Position numbers and translations under genes: made by a program
Notes under the pieces: model-generated
Databases searched by the model: none
What the model was told of the DNA's origin: nothing
The model's input: the letters and a program-made list of their open reading frames with translations, nothing else
Source of the DNA: Rickettsiales bacterium
GTDB lineage: Bacteria > Pseudomonadota > Alphaproteobacteria > Rickettsiales > UBA1997
NCBI GenBank assembly: GCA_031268035.1
Contig: JAIRXW010000018.1
Coordinates: 1 to 47,834, forward strand
DNA: 47,834 bases
Direction: 5' to 3'
Shown here: piece after piece, positions 9,241-17,768 of the stretch
Numbering within the stretch: the stretch's first letter is position 1
How the letters are laid out: the number at the start of each line of letters is the position of its first letter

Positions 9241-10707
9241 GTGGCGGCTAGAGAAAGAATTCATTTTTTAGGCATAAATGGCAGCGGCATAGTCGGTATC
9301 GCCTGTCTAGCAAAGGAGAGAGGATATGTTGTTGACGGCTGTGATATTGTAGATACCAGCGACTACTCAAAACAGTTGGCCGATCTCGCCATAACCGTTA
9401 AAGTTGGCCAATCGGAAAATCATCTAGACGGAATCGACAAGCTAGTCGTGTCGCCGGCAGTTTTTTTTATGGATAATCATAAAAATATAGAGGAAATCAG
9501 CGAGGCTGAAAAACGAAACATAGAGGTTGTTAGATGGCAACAATTTTTGGATACATATTTAGCCCGAAGAAAGCAACTGATAGGAGTATGCGGCACCCAT
9601 GGAAAAACCACCACCACCACCGTTGTGGCCAATCTTCTGGAAAGCTGCGGTGCTGATCCCAGCGCTATAATAGGTGGGATAAATAAACGTTGGAATAAAA
9701 ACTATAGAAACGGCAAAGGAAAGTATTTTGTATGTGAAGCCGATGAGTACGGGTACAATTTCACCTACTATCATCCAAAATATATTTTGATAAATAACAT
9801 GGAAATGGAGCACCCAGAGTTTTTCAGTAATCTGGATGACTACAGAGATAATTTTATAAACTTCATAAAAAACATAAAAAAAGAAGGAACAATAATTTTT
9901 AATGCCGACGACCAAAACGTAACCGACACGATAGATATTTGCATGGATTTCCTGAGAAAAAAAAAGGTTAAACTCCTCTCCTACTCTATAGATGGAAATT
10001 ATAAAAATGACCATGTGTGCAACTATCATGTTGAAATTAAGGATGAATTTTTCATACTGGACGATACACTGTTTAACTACATAGACAGTCTCAAGGGGGT
10101 ATTTAATGTGAGAAATACCGCCATGGCTGTAATTCTCCTAAAGGAACTGGGTTTCAATAGCGACGTCATATCAAAATTTTGCAAGAATTGTGAAATTGCT
10201 AAGCGAAGGATGGAAATTATTTTTAGTGATGAAAATTGCATAATCTATGATGATTACGCTCACCACCACACCCAGGTATTGAATAATCTAAAGAGTCTCA
10301 GACAAAACATAGGAGCCGGAGATAAAATAGTCGCTGTTCTGGAGCCCCATCTCATTTCGAGATTCACAAACAATAGCATGGCCTACATAGATGCCCTGAG
10401 CATAGCTGACTACCCAATAATAACTAAATTTTATAAATCCAGAGAGGGGCATCTGGAGGAACCGAACATGGCTCCCTATCTGAAAGGAACGAGAATAGTC
10501 TATGAAACGGATTTTGCTCTGGTGGCAGATAAAATTCTATCCATAGCCAAGGGACACTACGGCCATAGCAAATTACACATAGTGATTATGGGCGCAGGTG
10601 TTTCCTACAGACTGAGTAAAAAGGTGTCCGAAATTCTTTCAAGGGAGGACTTCTCAAAAAGAAGAGCGCCACTATCTAGTGAAGCGCCCCACCGTATAGT
10701 GATGTAA
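9241..10707 (+). CDS. mpl: Mur ligase, Mpl-like (UDP-MurNAc:peptide ligase)
   Basis: This cytoplasmic ATP-dependent ligase joins L-Ala or a recycled peptide to UDP-MurNAc. It has a MurC/Mpl N-terminal Rossmann motif (IHFLGINGSGIVGIA), the ATP loop GVCGTHGKTTTTT, then CEADEYGYNF and NNMEMEHPEFF, and the C-terminal DDYAHHHTQV. The DEY and NN(L/M)E.(D/E)H forms resemble Mpl more than MurC, so the peptide-recycling role is favoured, although a MurC role is possible. The reading frame is open from a TTG at 9175, but the family N-terminus fits the GTG at 9241 (488 aa). The 3' end overlaps the oppositely oriented prepilin peptidase gene by 36 nt. Confidence 0.82.
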   Translation: MAARERIHFLGINGSGIVGIACLAKERGYVVDGCDIVDTSDYSKQLADLAITVKVGQSENHLDGIDKLVVSPAVFFMDNHKNIEEISEAEKRNIEVVRWQQFLDTYLARRKQLIGVCGTHGKTTTTTVVANLLESCGADPSAIIGGINKRWNKNYRNGKGKYFVCEADEYGYNFTYYHPKYILINNMEMEHPEFFSNLDDYRDNFINFIKNIKKEGTIIFNADDQNVTDTIDICMDFLRKKKVKLLSYSIDGNYKNDHVCNYHVEIKDEFFILDDTLFNYIDSLKGVFNVRNTAMAVILLKELGFNSDVISKFCKNCEIAKRRMEIIFSDENCIIYDDYAHHHTQVLNNLKSLRQNIGAGDKIVAVLEPHLISRFTNNSMAYIDALSIADYPIITKFYKSREGHLEEPNMAPYLKGTRIVYETDFALVADKILSIAKGHYGHSKLHIVIMGAGVSYRLSKKVSEILSREDFSKRRAPLSSEAPHRIVM

Positions 10708-11424
10708 AAGTAACGAATAGAGCACCAACACTATAACTGGCGCAAACGGGAATGGACCACTTTTCTTTTTCCATAGCCTAAAAATAATCCCCCAGATAGT
10801 TCCCAGAACACCCAGCAGCACAAAAAATATTGCTAGATATTCAAAAGTTAACATGAGTCCGCTGAGGGCTATGAGTATCAAATCTCCCCCTCCAATCATC
10901 TCTCTATTGAAAAGATTTTTCACGGCGATTCTGGCCAGTTCGACGAGGGCAAAATAGGCCACAGCACAGACTATAGCATAGATCGGATCCAGGGCGCTGA
11001 ACACAATTCTTATAAGAATAAAAATACAGAGTACTATCTGGAGGTGTATGGGAATCTCCTGGTTTTCTATATCGGAAAGTACAAATGCGAGTAAAAAGCT
11101 AAATAGCAGGGACATGTAGATAAATTTTACACCAAAGCCAAGCAAAAAAAACAGTAGACCATAGACTGTAGCATTTATGACCTCCAGTAGAAAATATCCT
11201 AAATTTATTTTCCCTCCACAGTTCAAACACTTTCCTCTTTGTCTGATGAATGATATCACTGGAATAAGTGATTTTAATTTCAATTTCTTGCCGCATTTTT
11301 GGCAGAAGAAATTCCTTCTGGTAAGCTTTTCTCCACGGCGAAACCTCAGGAGGGCGGTGTTCAAAAGGCCACCCACCAGAGCGCCTGAACAAACAGATAG
11401 TAAAAATAAAATAAAAATAAGCAT
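10672..11424 (-). CDS. pilD: Prepilin peptidase (A24 family)
   Basis: The 250-aa inner-membrane aspartic protease cleaves and N-methylates type IV prepilins or type II pseudopilins. Two CxxC pairs (CQKC and CLNC, about residues 41-70) form the zinc-binding cytoplasmic loop. The catalytic aspartates lie in SDIENQEIP and GGGDLIL, both in the usual A24 context. About eight hydrophobic helices are visible. Its ATG directly abuts the TAG of rlmB, so the two are translationally linked. No pilin or secretion genes are nearby, so the substrate cannot be named from this window. The last 36 nt overlap the 3' end of the Mur ligase gene. Confidence 0.92.
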   Translation of the reverse strand: MLIFILFLLSVCSGALVGGLLNTALLRFRRGEKLTRRNFFCQKCGKKLKLKSLIPVISFIRQRGKCLNCGGKINLGYFLLEVINATVYGLLFFLLGFGVKFIYMSLLFSFLLAFVLSDIENQEIPIHLQIVLCIFILIRIVFSALDPIYAIVCAVAYFALVELARIAVKNLFNREMIGGGDLILIALSGLMLTFEYLAIFFVLLGVLGTIWGIIFRLWKKKSGPFPFAPVIVLVLYSLLLHHYTVGRFTR

Positions 11425-12177
11425 CTAACCCCACAGTTCATAAATTGCCAGAGCGGCAGCCACAGACACGTTCAAACTTTCGACAGCAATATTTTTCATT
11501 CTTATGCCGCACAGTGCGTCACAGTTTCTTCTAACTAGAGATCTTAGCCCCCTTCCCTCATTGCCAACAATTAAACATAAATTAGTCATGTGGCTTACAT
11601 CTTTTAGATTTTTTTCAGATTTTCCACAGAGACCCAGAACAAAATAACCAGATTTTTTTAAAATCTCAATGGTCCTATTAATGTTTATGACTTCCAGTAT
11701 ATTCATAAGTTCGCTCATACCCGCGGAAGCCTTAGATATCACCGACATGTCCCTAGGACTGTTGTATTTCGTTTTTATCAGATAATTCACCCCAAAGGCA
11801 GCAGCCGTTCTCACTATGGCTCCAACATTATGGGGATCGGTCAATTCATCCAGAATGAGTAGCTTCGGCCTTCCGTCATTGGCGCTGCATTTTTCATCTA
11901 TGAATTCATCAAAATCAATTTTTCTATTCTCCCTCAGGAAGGCGACATAGCCCTGATGGTTCAGGTCACTGGCTCCTAGCATTTTCGAAAGTTCGGCATT
12001 ATTTTTCTCTACTATACCGCAATCCAAACCAATGCCCTCCCTGGCAACATATTCTCTAAGATGCCTAGAATTTGACGTGTGGATACTGATAAAACTCTCG
12101 GCCCTGCTTCTAAGGGCCATAAATACAGGATATTTCCCGTAGAGAACATTTGGGATATGGTCGCTAGTTTTTCTCAC
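11425..12177 (-). CDS. rlmB: SpoU-family rRNA 2'-O-methyltransferase RlmB
   Basis: This 250-aa SPOUT enzyme probably methylates G2251 of 23S rRNA. The N-terminal part (VLYGKYPVFMAL) is the RlmB substrate-binding domain. The SPOUT knot motifs are DPHNVGAIVRTAAAFG (motif 1), LIVGNEGRGL (motif 2) and ESLNVSVAAALAIYEL (motif 3). The open frame runs to a TTG at 12213, but a GTG at 12177 is preceded by AGGGA with an 8-nt spacer and gives the normal length, so I use it. The start overlaps the end of tig by 14 nt, an arrangement typical of translational coupling. Confidence 0.93.
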   Translation of the reverse strand: MRKTSDHIPNVLYGKYPVFMALRSRAESFISIHTSNSRHLREYVAREGIGLDCGIVEKNNAELSKMLGASDLNHQGYVAFLRENRKIDFDEFIDEKCSANDGRPKLLILDELTDPHNVGAIVRTAAAFGVNYLIKTKYNSPRDMSVISKASAGMSELMNILEVININRTIEILKKSGYFVLGLCGKSEKNLKDVSHMTNLCLIVGNEGRGLRSLVRRNCDALCGIRMKNIAVESLNVSVAAALAIYELWG

Positions 12178-13474
12178 CGATTCTATCCCTAAATTGTACC
12201 AGACTAACGTCAATTTCGTTTTTCTCCACGCTATTCACCATAAAATCCATTATTTTATTCTCCAGAACACTATTTTTCATAGATCTAATGGCGCTACTGT
12301 TATTTCTGTAGTAATCCACCACAATCTTTTCTTTGCCTGGAAAATTCATAGCCTCCTGCATAACAGCCTGGGATAATTCTGATTCATTGACCTCTATACC
12401 ATTGTCTTCGCCTATCTTCATAAGCAGCAAACTGATCTTCATTATTTTTTCAGCTTCAATCCTTAGAGATTCGTTATCGATATCAGCCGTATCAGAGTTC
12501 TGCAAATTTTTTATCTTCCTGGCCCTCAGAAGACTGTTAAATTGATTTTCCACTAGCCCTCTGGGCAAACTGAATGTAAAATGGTCGCATAGATAATTGA
12601 TTATTTTCTCTCTGAGATCATCCACAGATAGTTTCTCATAGGTCCTAGCTAACTCGTCCCGAATAAGTTCCCTGAATTTATGCACATCCTCAACTCCAAA
12701 TGTACCCTTAACAAACTCATCGTCCAGTGTTCTCTTTTCGGGTCCCAGCACATCAATGAGTTTAACCCTAAATATAGCCAATTTTCTGGCAAGTGACGAT
12801 TTATGGTAATTTTCTGGAAATGTGACAGCAACGTTGAATTCCTCCCCTGACATCTTACCAACTATCTGCTCTTCAAAATTCCCCACAAAGGATCCAGAGC
12901 CCAGTTCCAAATGATAATTTTCCGCGCTACTGCCGGCAAAAACACTGCCATCGATGGTTCCAGAAAAATCTATCACAACACTGTCGCCCATCTGGGCTGC
13001 ACTTTCCTTTTTGGTGAATTTTTTATGATTCTCTAATATCTTTTCTAGCGAATTTTCAATATCTTCTTCGGCCACTGAAATTCTAAACTTTTCAAAACTC
13101 ATTCCAGCAAAATCTATTTTTCCAATCTCAGGCATCAGCTCATAGATAACGGTGAATTCGACATTGTCGCCAATATTCAGAGTTTTCAGAGTTATTTTAG
13201 GTTCCAGTGCTAGATTGTAGCCATTGTCCCTGCCCAGAGAAAAAACAAATTTATTTATGTAATCTTCAGAAATCTTATAAAAATAACTGTTCGATTCTTT
13301 TTTTCTTATGGTCTCCAGAGGAACTTTCCCCTTTCTAAAGCCGTCCAATCTATAGGTTTTTTGCCGATCAACTATGGCCTTTTCAATCTCGGTGGTAATT
13401 ATTTCCTGTGGTATGATAACTTCAAACTCTTTCTCAAGCTCGAGATCCTTTAGGATATTTTTCCTGACTTCCAT
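12164..13474 (-). CDS. tig: Trigger factor
   Basis: The 436-aa ribosome-associated chaperone and peptidyl-prolyl isomerase has the usual three domains. The N-terminal ribosome-binding domain carries the signature as DGFRKGKVP (about 44-52, family GFRxGKxP). The FKBP-like PPIase domain begins MGDSVVIDFSGTIDG (about 160). The C-terminal helical arm domain is also present. The frame could start at a TTG one codon earlier, but the ATG at 13474 fits the family and has GGA about 9 nt upstream. tRNA-Leu lies 28 nt upstream on the same strand, suggesting read-through from the tRNA transcript. rlmB overlaps its 3' end. Confidence 0.95.
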   Translation of the reverse strand: MEVRKNILKDLELEKEFEVIIPQEIITTEIEKAIVDRQKTYRLDGFRKGKVPLETIRKKESNSYFYKISEDYINKFVFSLGRDNGYNLALEPKITLKTLNIGDNVEFTVIYELMPEIGKIDFAGMSFEKFRISVAEEDIENSLEKILENHKKFTKKESAAQMGDSVVIDFSGTIDGSVFAGSSAENYHLELGSGSFVGNFEEQIVGKMSGEEFNVAVTFPENYHKSSLARKLAIFRVKLIDVLGPEKRTLDDEFVKGTFGVEDVHKFRELIRDELARTYEKLSVDDLREKIINYLCDHFTFSLPRGLVENQFNSLLRARKIKNLQNSDTADIDNESLRIEAEKIMKISLLLMKIGEDNGIEVNESELSQAVMQEAMNFPGKEKIVVDYYRNNSSAIRSMKNSVLENKIMDFMVNSVEKNEIDVSLVQFRDRIGEKN

Positions 13475-13502
13475 CAACTAAATTCCATATTTTTTTAATA
13501 AA

Positions 13503-13587
13503 TGGTGCGGATAAAGGGACTCGAACCCATACATCTTACGATACTAGATCCTAAATCTAGTGCGTCTACCATTTCCGCCATATCCGC
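13503..13587 (-). tRNA. tRNA-Leu (anticodon UAG)
   Basis: On the minus strand the sequence folds as a class II tRNA of 85 nt. The acceptor stem is GCGGATA/TATCCGC with discriminator A and an encoded CCA (13505-13503). The anticodon stem CTAGA/TCTAG closes the loop TTTAGGA, giving anticodon UAG. A short variable arm and the T-loop GGTTCGAGTCC follow. The UAG anticodon reads CUN leucine codons, which are frequent here as CTA/CTG. It is immediately upstream of tig on the same strand. Confidence 0.95.
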
Positions 13588-13840
13588 CCGTTATGGTCCT
13601 ATGCTACTCCAGGCTAATCTGACTAAGATTAAAATCAACGGAAGTGATCAACTAAAATATTGGGTCGTTGCCCCTATATTTCTAGATTCCATGCCTGATG
13701 GGCCCCAAAACAGAGGGCATATCTATAGGTATTGCATCTGAAATATTGTGAGCTAGATATAGTGGGAATGAAGAAAATTCTGGGAGTTCCCAGTGTTTAT
13801 CGACTGTAATTAACACCCCCTGAGGGTATACTCTAAATAT

Positions 13841-15961
13841 ATGCTAACAACAATATCGGAAAATGAAATTTTGGAGGAGGGCAACACTAATCAGGACGAT
13901 TTGATTGGTCTGTTGGATAAAATTCTAAAGGAACAATCATCTCTGAAGAAAGGCAATCTCGTTATACATTCGGAGTACGGGCTGGGAAGATTTTCCGGTC
14001 TGGAGACCATCAGAGTGGGCGACAGAGAGAGCGATTTTCTAAGGATAGAATACAGAGATAATGCCTCTTTGCTTGTCCCCGTGGAAAATTGCGATCTGAT
14101 TACAAAGTACGGGGAACAGAACTTTTCTGTCAGGCTAGATTCTCTGGGATCGAAGACCTGGTCGGAAAAGAAGCTGCGCATCAGAAAAAAAATAAAGAAC
14201 ATAGCCGGTAAACTTATAGCCACGGCTAGTGCCAGAAAACTAGAAAGAGCGCAAATTTTTACCGTAGACGAAGGAGAATATGGTGAATTTTGTGATGACT
14301 TTCAATTTGAGCCGACTCCCGATCAGCTGAGGGCCGTAGAGGAGATCAGGGCTGATCTATCCAGGGGCGTGGCCATGGATAGACTACTCTGCGGCGATGT
14401 GGGCTATGGCAAAACAGAGGTGGCAATGCGAGCTGCCTTTATGGTAGCCGCCGGAAATAACAGAGCGCAGGTCGTTCTGGCTGTTCCGACAACACTGCTC
14501 TGTAGGCAGCACTATGATAAATTTCTTGGAAGATTCAAAAACACAGATCTCGTAATCGAAAGTCTATCTAGATATAGTTCAAAATCCGAAATGGAAAAAA
14601 CTATAGTCGGTCTGGAAAATGGTCTGGTAGACATACTCATCTGCACCCATGTGATCTTCACAAAGAAAATAAAGTTTAAAAATCTGGGCCTAATTATAAT
14701 TGACGAGGAACAGAAATTTGGCGTAGAACAGAAAGAAAAAATTAAGGAACTGGAGATAGGTTCTCATATGCTATCGATGACAGCCACTCCAATTCCAAGA
14801 ACACTGCAAATGGCCATGGCTGGCATCAGAGACATGTCACTGATAGCCACAGCGCCTCTCAATAGAAACAATGTGGTGACCATTGTTGCAGACTACAGTG
14901 ACGCTCAAATAAGGGAGGCCATAGAGAGAGAGCTAGGCAGAGACGGTCGTGTATTTATCGTTGTTCCAAGGATCATCGACATTGGAGAAATTAGAGCGAA
15001 ATTAAAAATAACTCTACCTGATTTGGAATACTATGTGATACATGGCAGAATGAGTAGTGAAGAATCTGGAAAAATTATGGATGAATTCTACGAGGGTGTT
15101 CGCAAAGTGCTCGTTGCTACCACCATAGTGGAAAACGGCATAGATATACCACTGGCCAATACCCTTATAGTCTATAGGGCCAATAATTTTGGGCTGGCCC
15201 AGCTGTACCAGCTGAGAGGCAGAGTCGGACGGGATAGGGAGCAAGGTTTTGCCTATATGATAACGAAAAAAACTGAAGTTATTACGGAAACGGCCCGGAG
15301 AAGGCTAGAAATTATAGAGGCAATAGATAGCCTTGGAGCCGGCTTCGCAATATCTTCCGAGGATATGGAAATAAGGGGAGGTGGCAATATACTTGGCGAA
15401 TCGCAAACGGGACATATGCGAGAAATCGGCATAGAACTCTACAACAGTATGCTAGAAGAATCATTGAAAAATCACAGAAGACAACAGAGCGATCCCACTG
15501 CGGATCTGGAATCTGATTTTTATCCGGAAATCAAACTGGATCTACAGAGTACGATACCCCGCGACTACATTGATAGTGCAAATATGCGGATAAAATTCTA
15601 TAGAAAAATCGCAGCTGTCCGAAACGCTGGGGACATGGAAAAAATCCGAGAGGAATTAGAAAAGGAAGGGGGCGGAGCCATGCCAGAAAGCATCTCTAAC
15701 CTCATGGAAATATCTATCCTGAGAACCCAATGCCGACATTTAAATATACAAAAATTAATGTCTAAAAACAGTGATATGGTAGTGATTTTCTATAAAAATA
15801 CTTTCAAAAATCCAGAGAGGCTCCTGGACTATATTGTTCACCATAGAGATGCGGTAAAATTGCATCCGGACGGGAGTCTTCTATTCCACCGTGACTCTAA
15901 ATTGGGTGTAGCGGAAAATGCTGAAAATGTTATTAATATCCTCACCAATCTTTCTGAATAA
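13841..15961 (+). CDS. mfd: Transcription-repair coupling factor, short form lacking the UvrB-like module
   Basis: Mfd removes stalled RNA polymerase and recruits UvrA. This 706-aa protein begins with a short acidic leader and then the RNA-polymerase-interacting domain (GNLVIHSEYGLGRFSGLE, about 38-55). The RecG-like translocase follows, with Walker A GDVGYGKTEVAM (about 183), IIDEEQKFG, MTATPIPRTLQMAM and GLAQLYQLRGRVGRDREQG, and then the D7-type C-terminal domain. Full-length Mfd is about 1,150 aa; the missing part is the N-terminal UvrB-homology module, including the UvrA-binding region. The 253 nt upstream (13588-13840) are too short to hold that module and contain no long frame, so the gene seems genuinely short rather than frameshifted. 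Start is ATG at 13841, with no strong Shine-Dalgarno sequence. Confidence 0.88.
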   Translation: MLTTISENEILEEGNTNQDDLIGLLDKILKEQSSLKKGNLVIHSEYGLGRFSGLETIRVGDRESDFLRIEYRDNASLLVPVENCDLITKYGEQNFSVRLDSLGSKTWSEKKLRIRKKIKNIAGKLIATASARKLERAQIFTVDEGEYGEFCDDFQFEPTPDQLRAVEEIRADLSRGVAMDRLLCGDVGYGKTEVAMRAAFMVAAGNNRAQVVLAVPTTLLCRQHYDKFLGRFKNTDLVIESLSRYSSKSEMEKTIVGLENGLVDILICTHVIFTKKIKFKNLGLIIIDEEQKFGVEQKEKIKELEIGSHMLSMTATPIPRTLQMAMAGIRDMSLIATAPLNRNNVVTIVADYSDAQIREAIERELGRDGRVFIVVPRIIDIGEIRAKLKITLPDLEYYVIHGRMSSEESGKIMDEFYEGVRKVLVATTIVENGIDIPLANTLIVYRANNFGLAQLYQLRGRVGRDREQGFAYMITKKTEVITETARRRLEIIEAIDSLGAGFAISSEDMEIRGGGNILGESQTGHMREIGIELYNSMLEESLKNHRRQQSDPTADLESDFYPEIKLDLQSTIPRDYIDSANMRIKFYRKIAAVRNAGDMEKIREELEKEGGGAMPESISNLMEISILRTQCRHLNIQKLMSKNSDMVVIFYKNTFKNPERLLDYIVHHRDAVKLHPDGSLLFHRDSKLGVAENAENVINILTNLSE

Positions 15962-16006
15962 ACACAATAATAGACTAATAATTTTCGCATCGGAGAAAAA
16001 AATTAG

Positions 16007-16026
16007 CTGTGTCCATGGGGACACAG
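16007..16026. other. Perfect 8-bp hairpin between mfd and psd
   Basis: CTGTGTCC, loop ATGG, GGACACAG. On the plus strand no T-run follows. On the minus strand the stem is followed by CTAATTTTTTT, which is terminator-like, although no minus-strand gene ends here. Role unknown. Confidence 0.4.
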
Positions 16027-16135
16027 GAATGAAATGATAACTAGCCTCTAATCCAGAATAATTTGGGAATAGATTTGTTGATTTTTAAAACACCTTTGTT
16101 ATCCTCCTCCCATAGGATTATGGTAATCATTCACG

Positions 16136-16807
16136 ATGAATATTAGAGAAACATTAGAGAGAGTTATAGTTCCAATACATAGGGAAGGTTACCGTGTGAT
16201 AATAACTGTAGCCACAGCCGTAGCGTTTCTATCCCTAATATCAAAACCGTTGGCCGCAGTGGCTCTTGTGATTCTGGGTTTTTGCCTATATTTTTTTAGA
16301 GACCCTAGAAGAATCATCCCCGAGGAGAACGATGTCATCGTGGCTCCGGCAGATGGGATAGTTGACGCAATCGAGAACGTTAGCCCTCCAGACGAACTGA
16401 ATCTCAGTGATCATTCCACCTGGACAAGAATCAGTATATTTCTAAACATATTCAATGTCCATGTGCAGAGAATACCATTTGATGCCAAAGTGGTGGAACT
16501 TTTCTACAGAAAGGGCGCTTTTCTAAATATATCGGCAGATAAGAACAGTAAAGATAACGAAAGGCAATGCTGTCTAATAGAAACAAAAAACGGGCTAAAA
16601 ATGGTGTTGGTCCAAATAGCCGGGCTGATCGCAAGACGTATAGTTTGCAATCTCACTGTCGGTCAGGTGGTGAATAGGGGCGATAGGTATGGTCTGATAA
16701 AATTTGGCAGCAGAGTTGACCTGTATCTTCCAAGTGGAACTGTGGTCTGCACTAAAATTGGACAAACCATGATAGCTGGAGAAACTGTAATAGCTAGAAT
16801 GCTGTAG
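16136..16807 (+). CDS. psd: Phosphatidylserine decarboxylase proenzyme
   Basis: This membrane-associated enzyme converts phosphatidylserine to phosphatidylethanolamine. The 223-aa form is the short type, with an N-terminal hydrophobic hairpin (about 20-50), the conserved FFRDPRR block and the ISIFLNIFNVHVQRIPFD block. The self-cleavage motif is FGS (about 190-192) in YGLIKFGSRVDLYLP; cleavage between Gly and Ser produces the pyruvoyl group. pssA follows 29 nt downstream, so substrate-forming and substrate-using enzymes are encoded together, the usual alphaproteobacterial arrangement. Confidence 0.94.
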   Translation: MNIRETLERVIVPIHREGYRVIITVATAVAFLSLISKPLAAVALVILGFCLYFFRDPRRIIPEENDVIVAPADGIVDAIENVSPPDELNLSDHSTWTRISIFLNIFNVHVQRIPFDAKVVELFYRKGAFLNISADKNSKDNERQCCLIETKNGLKMVLVQIAGLIARRIVCNLTVGQVVNRGDRYGLIKFGSRVDLYLPSGTVVCTKIGQTMIAGETVIARML

Positions 16808-16836
16808 TTTTATTAATTTATAAAAAAGGCTGAGTT

Positions 16837-17619
16837 ATGAAAGAGGGATCTAGAAAAGGGTTTAACATTCGCAAAATTATACCAAACATAATTACAATGT
16901 CGGCCGCCCTCATGGGCCTAGAGGCGCTAATGCTGGCCGTACTTGGTGATTACAGACGGGCAGCGGGCTATGTTGTGCTGGCCTGTCTTTTAGATAAATT
17001 TGACGGTAAAGTCGCCAGAATGTTGGGTGTTTCTAGTGAATTCGGCGCCCAGATGGACTCTCTGGCAGATTTTTTTAACTTTGGTGTGGTCCCTGGTTTT
17101 GTTGTATATATGTGGAAAATGCAGGATTACAGTCTACATCCGCACATTGCGTGGCTCCCAGTCCAACTGCTAACCATATGTATGGCCATTAGATTGGCGA
17201 GATTTAATGTTTCTTTGGCTAAAGAGGACCCCGACAACCCTCTAAATAAATATTTTTTCAGAGGAATTCCCGCTCCCATGGCGGCATGTTTAGTTCTATT
17301 CCCTATGATTTTATCATTTGAGTATCCTAATCTTAATTTTAGACCGTCTCTGGTAATTATAAACACAATCCTAGTGGCCATAATGGCTGCCAGCACCATC
17401 CCAACCCCCTGTTTCAAAAAAATTAAGTTTAATGATAATAAGTCTTCCCTCTATGAGTTTAGCACCATTTTGTTTAATGCCGTAATCGCCCTCGGACTTC
17501 TAGTTAAAACCTGGTGCACAGCTACTATAATATGTATTCTATATCTTGTTTCCATTGTTCTAAGTTGGTTTTTCTACTATAAATTCTGGGTAAATTCTAA
17601 AAAATCTAGCCAGAGATGA
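16837..17619 (+). CDS. pssA: CDP-diacylglycerol-serine O-phosphatidyltransferase
   Basis: This integral membrane enzyme makes phosphatidylserine from CDP-diacylglycerol and serine, feeding the Psd encoded just upstream. The CDP-alcohol phosphatidyltransferase signature DGx2ARx8Gx3Dx3D is complete: DGKVARM, then GAQMDSLAD (about 49-71). Several hydrophobic helices span the rest of the 260 residues. Start ATG has AAGG 7 nt upstream. The neighbouring 150 nt downstream is AT-rich and holds the promoter of the next gene. Confidence 0.94.
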   Translation: MKEGSRKGFNIRKIIPNIITMSAALMGLEALMLAVLGDYRRAAGYVVLACLLDKFDGKVARMLGVSSEFGAQMDSLADFFNFGVVPGFVVYMWKMQDYSLHPHIAWLPVQLLTICMAIRLARFNVSLAKEDPDNPLNKYFFRGIPAPMAACLVLFPMILSFEYPNLNFRPSLVIINTILVAIMAASTIPTPCFKKIKFNDNKSSLYEFSTILFNAVIALGLLVKTWCTATIICILYLVSIVLSWFFYYKFWVNSKKSSQR

Positions 17620-17698
17620 AAACTAATTTTTGGCTCCGGACATCCTAAAAATAGCTATTATATAGATAAGTTATCTTATTACTTCAACAAAATATGAG

Positions 17699-17727
17699 TT
17701 GACTTATAATAATAATTATTATATATA
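17699..17727 (+). promoter_or_regulatory. Sigma-70-like promoter of the 562-aa hypothetical gene
   Basis: TTGACT (17699-17704), a 17-nt spacer of AT-rich sequence and TATATA (17722-17727) match the sigma-70 consensus closely. A start site near 17734 would leave a leader of about 35 nt before the ATG at 17769. The flanks are so AT-rich that a slightly shifted -10 is equally possible. Confidence 0.5.
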
Positions 17728-17768
17728 TTCAAGTAAGTTTAATCATTCGGAAATTGGCAGAAATCTGC

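Noticed and set aside
13502-13741. 79-codon plus-strand frame upstream of mfd
   Set aside because: It runs antisense through the tRNA-Leu gene and is not the missing Mfd N-terminus.
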